From Actinernus sp. WN-2022 (lineage: Eukaryota; Cnidaria; Anthozoa; Actiniaria; Actinernidae), in NCBI GenBank assembly GCA_030867875.1, contig JAOWCC010000411.1:1-64000 (forward strand): 64,000 bases of DNA. The letters run 5' to 3'. The stretch's first letter is position 1, and each line of letters opens with the position of its first letter. Positions 63,521-64,000 of the stretch are shown in pieces. The notes beneath the pieces are model-generated. The model saw nothing but the letters and a program-made list of their open reading frames with translations, was not told the DNA's origin and did not search any database. The position numbers were made by a program, and so were the translations under genes.

Positions 63521-64000
63521 ATCAGGAATCTATTAATTGGCTGGAAAGATGGAATCTCTCCGTTTGAGAATTTTACGGCACATTGAACGTTTTTAATATT
63601 AGCTCACGATCAGGAATCTACTAATTTGCTGGAAAGATGGAATCTCTCCGTTTGAGAATTTTACGGCCCATTGAACGTTTTTAATATTAGCTCGCGATCA
63701 GGAATCTACTAATTTGCTGGAAAGATGGAATCTCTCCGTTTGAGAATTTTACGGCACATTGAACGTTTTTAATATTAGCTCGCGATCAGGAATCTATCAA
63801 TTGGCTGGAAAGATGGAATCTCTCCGTTTGAGAATTTTATGGCCCATTGAACGTTTTTAATATTAGCTCGCGATCAGGAATCTATTAATTGGCTGGAAAG
63901 ATGGAATCTCTCCGTTTGAGAATTTTACGGCCCATTGAACGTTTTTAATATTAGCTCGCGGTCAGGAATCTATGAATTTGCTGGAAAGATGGAATCTCTC
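63161..64000. repeat. 5-monomer (440-bp) higher-order repeat at window end
   Basis: agctcacgat at 63,161 and 63,601 are exactly 440 bp apart. Monomers run in the order ctactaatttg with cccattg, ctactaatttg with cacattg, tatcaattgg with tatggccc, tattaattgg with cccattg, then tattaattgg with cacattg. In the second copy the fifth monomer is replaced by a gcggtc-tatgaatttg monomer, cut by the window end. Confidence 0.82.

Larger units (their letters stand above)
29262..64000. repeat. Main 88-bp satellite array, about 395 head-to-tail monomers
   Basis: Unbroken tandem array running off the window end; the period is 88 bp, measured for example from aatattag at 29,463, 29,551 and 29,639. Numbering from cta[c/t], the monomer reads: variable start 1-10; gctggaaagatggaat 11-26; ctctccgtttgag 27-39; aattttacggc 40-50; [c/a]cattgaacg 51-60; [t/g]ttttaatattag 61-73; ctcgcgatcagg 74-85; aat 86-88. 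About 39 per cent GC. Main variable sites are 4-5 (ct, tt, tc, tg), 10 (t/g), 47 (c/t), 51 (c/a), 61 (t/g), 77 (g/a), 80 (a/g) and 81 (t/a). All monomers share one orientation. I see no open frame of note, no transposon and no CENP-B-like box. Not a family I recognise. Confidence 0.98.

Noticed and set aside
29262..64000. CRISPR array
   Set aside because: Monomers adjoin with no unique spacers, the unit is 88 bp, and there are no cas genes.
29262..64000. CENP-B box in the 88-bp monomer
   Set aside because: No stretch fits the TTCG....A..CGGG pattern on either strand. The nearest parts (ctccgtttgag, ttttacggc) lack the required spacing.
29262..64000. tRNA, rRNA or 5S-type tandem genes in the 88-bp unit
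   Set aside because: No recognisable A/B or C box, anticodon stem or rRNA core, and the 88-bp unit drifts freely at several sites.
1..64000. Species identification from the satellites
   Set aside because: I do not recognise either family, and there is no unique sequence in the window. A search of satellite databases would be needed.

Overview
The window is satellite DNA from end to end. I find no protein-coding gene, RNA gene, transposon or unique sequence. Two tandem-repeat families fill it. The first is a 7-bp minisatellite whose two main words are attcctg (A) and attcatc (B). The second is an 88-bp satellite. Uninterrupted arrays of this size, with layered higher-order repeats, point to eukaryotic heterochromatin (pericentromeric, subtelomeric or interstitial) in a long-read assembly. 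Nothing in the window identifies the species, and I do not recognise either family.

Layout. Positions 1-29,263 are a heptamer domain interrupted by nine short blocks of 88-bp monomers. These begin at 872, 2857, 8320, 10047, 13067, 16269, 19205, 22429 and 26695 and hold 8, 9, 5, 9, 2, 9, 2, 2 and 2 complete monomers. Every block has the same entry and exit junctions, so the domain was built by repeated segmental duplication of one composite heptamer-plus-88-mer unit, not by nine insertions. Nested duplications are visible: offsets of about 7.19-7.45 kb and 6.22 kb, a 1,610-bp tandem pair at 3,851-7,070, and a 987-bp tandem pair at 22,668-24,641. From about 29,262 to the window end the sequence is one head-to-tail 88-bp array of about 395 monomers.

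The 88-bp array has rich higher-order structure. Diagnostic variants recur at whole multiples of 88 bp: 4-, 5-, 7-, 9-, 10-, 12-, 14-, 25-, 28-, 33- and 49-monomer spacings. Its left edge is more diverged than its interior, as expected for unequal exchange. About 37.8-42.3 kb carries an abnormal cluster of single-base indels that looks like consensus error.

The most interesting observations are these. Both junctions between the families are short inverted repeats. The 88-mer contains the reverse complement of heptamer A followed by a near-copy of the reverse complement of B, which suggests how the heptamer family may have arisen. Several higher-order-repeat markers are CpG transitions. Open frames in the heptamer arrays follow from the 21-bp (3 x 7) arrangement and are not genes. 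All comparisons were made by eye; percentages and array-wide counts need computation.
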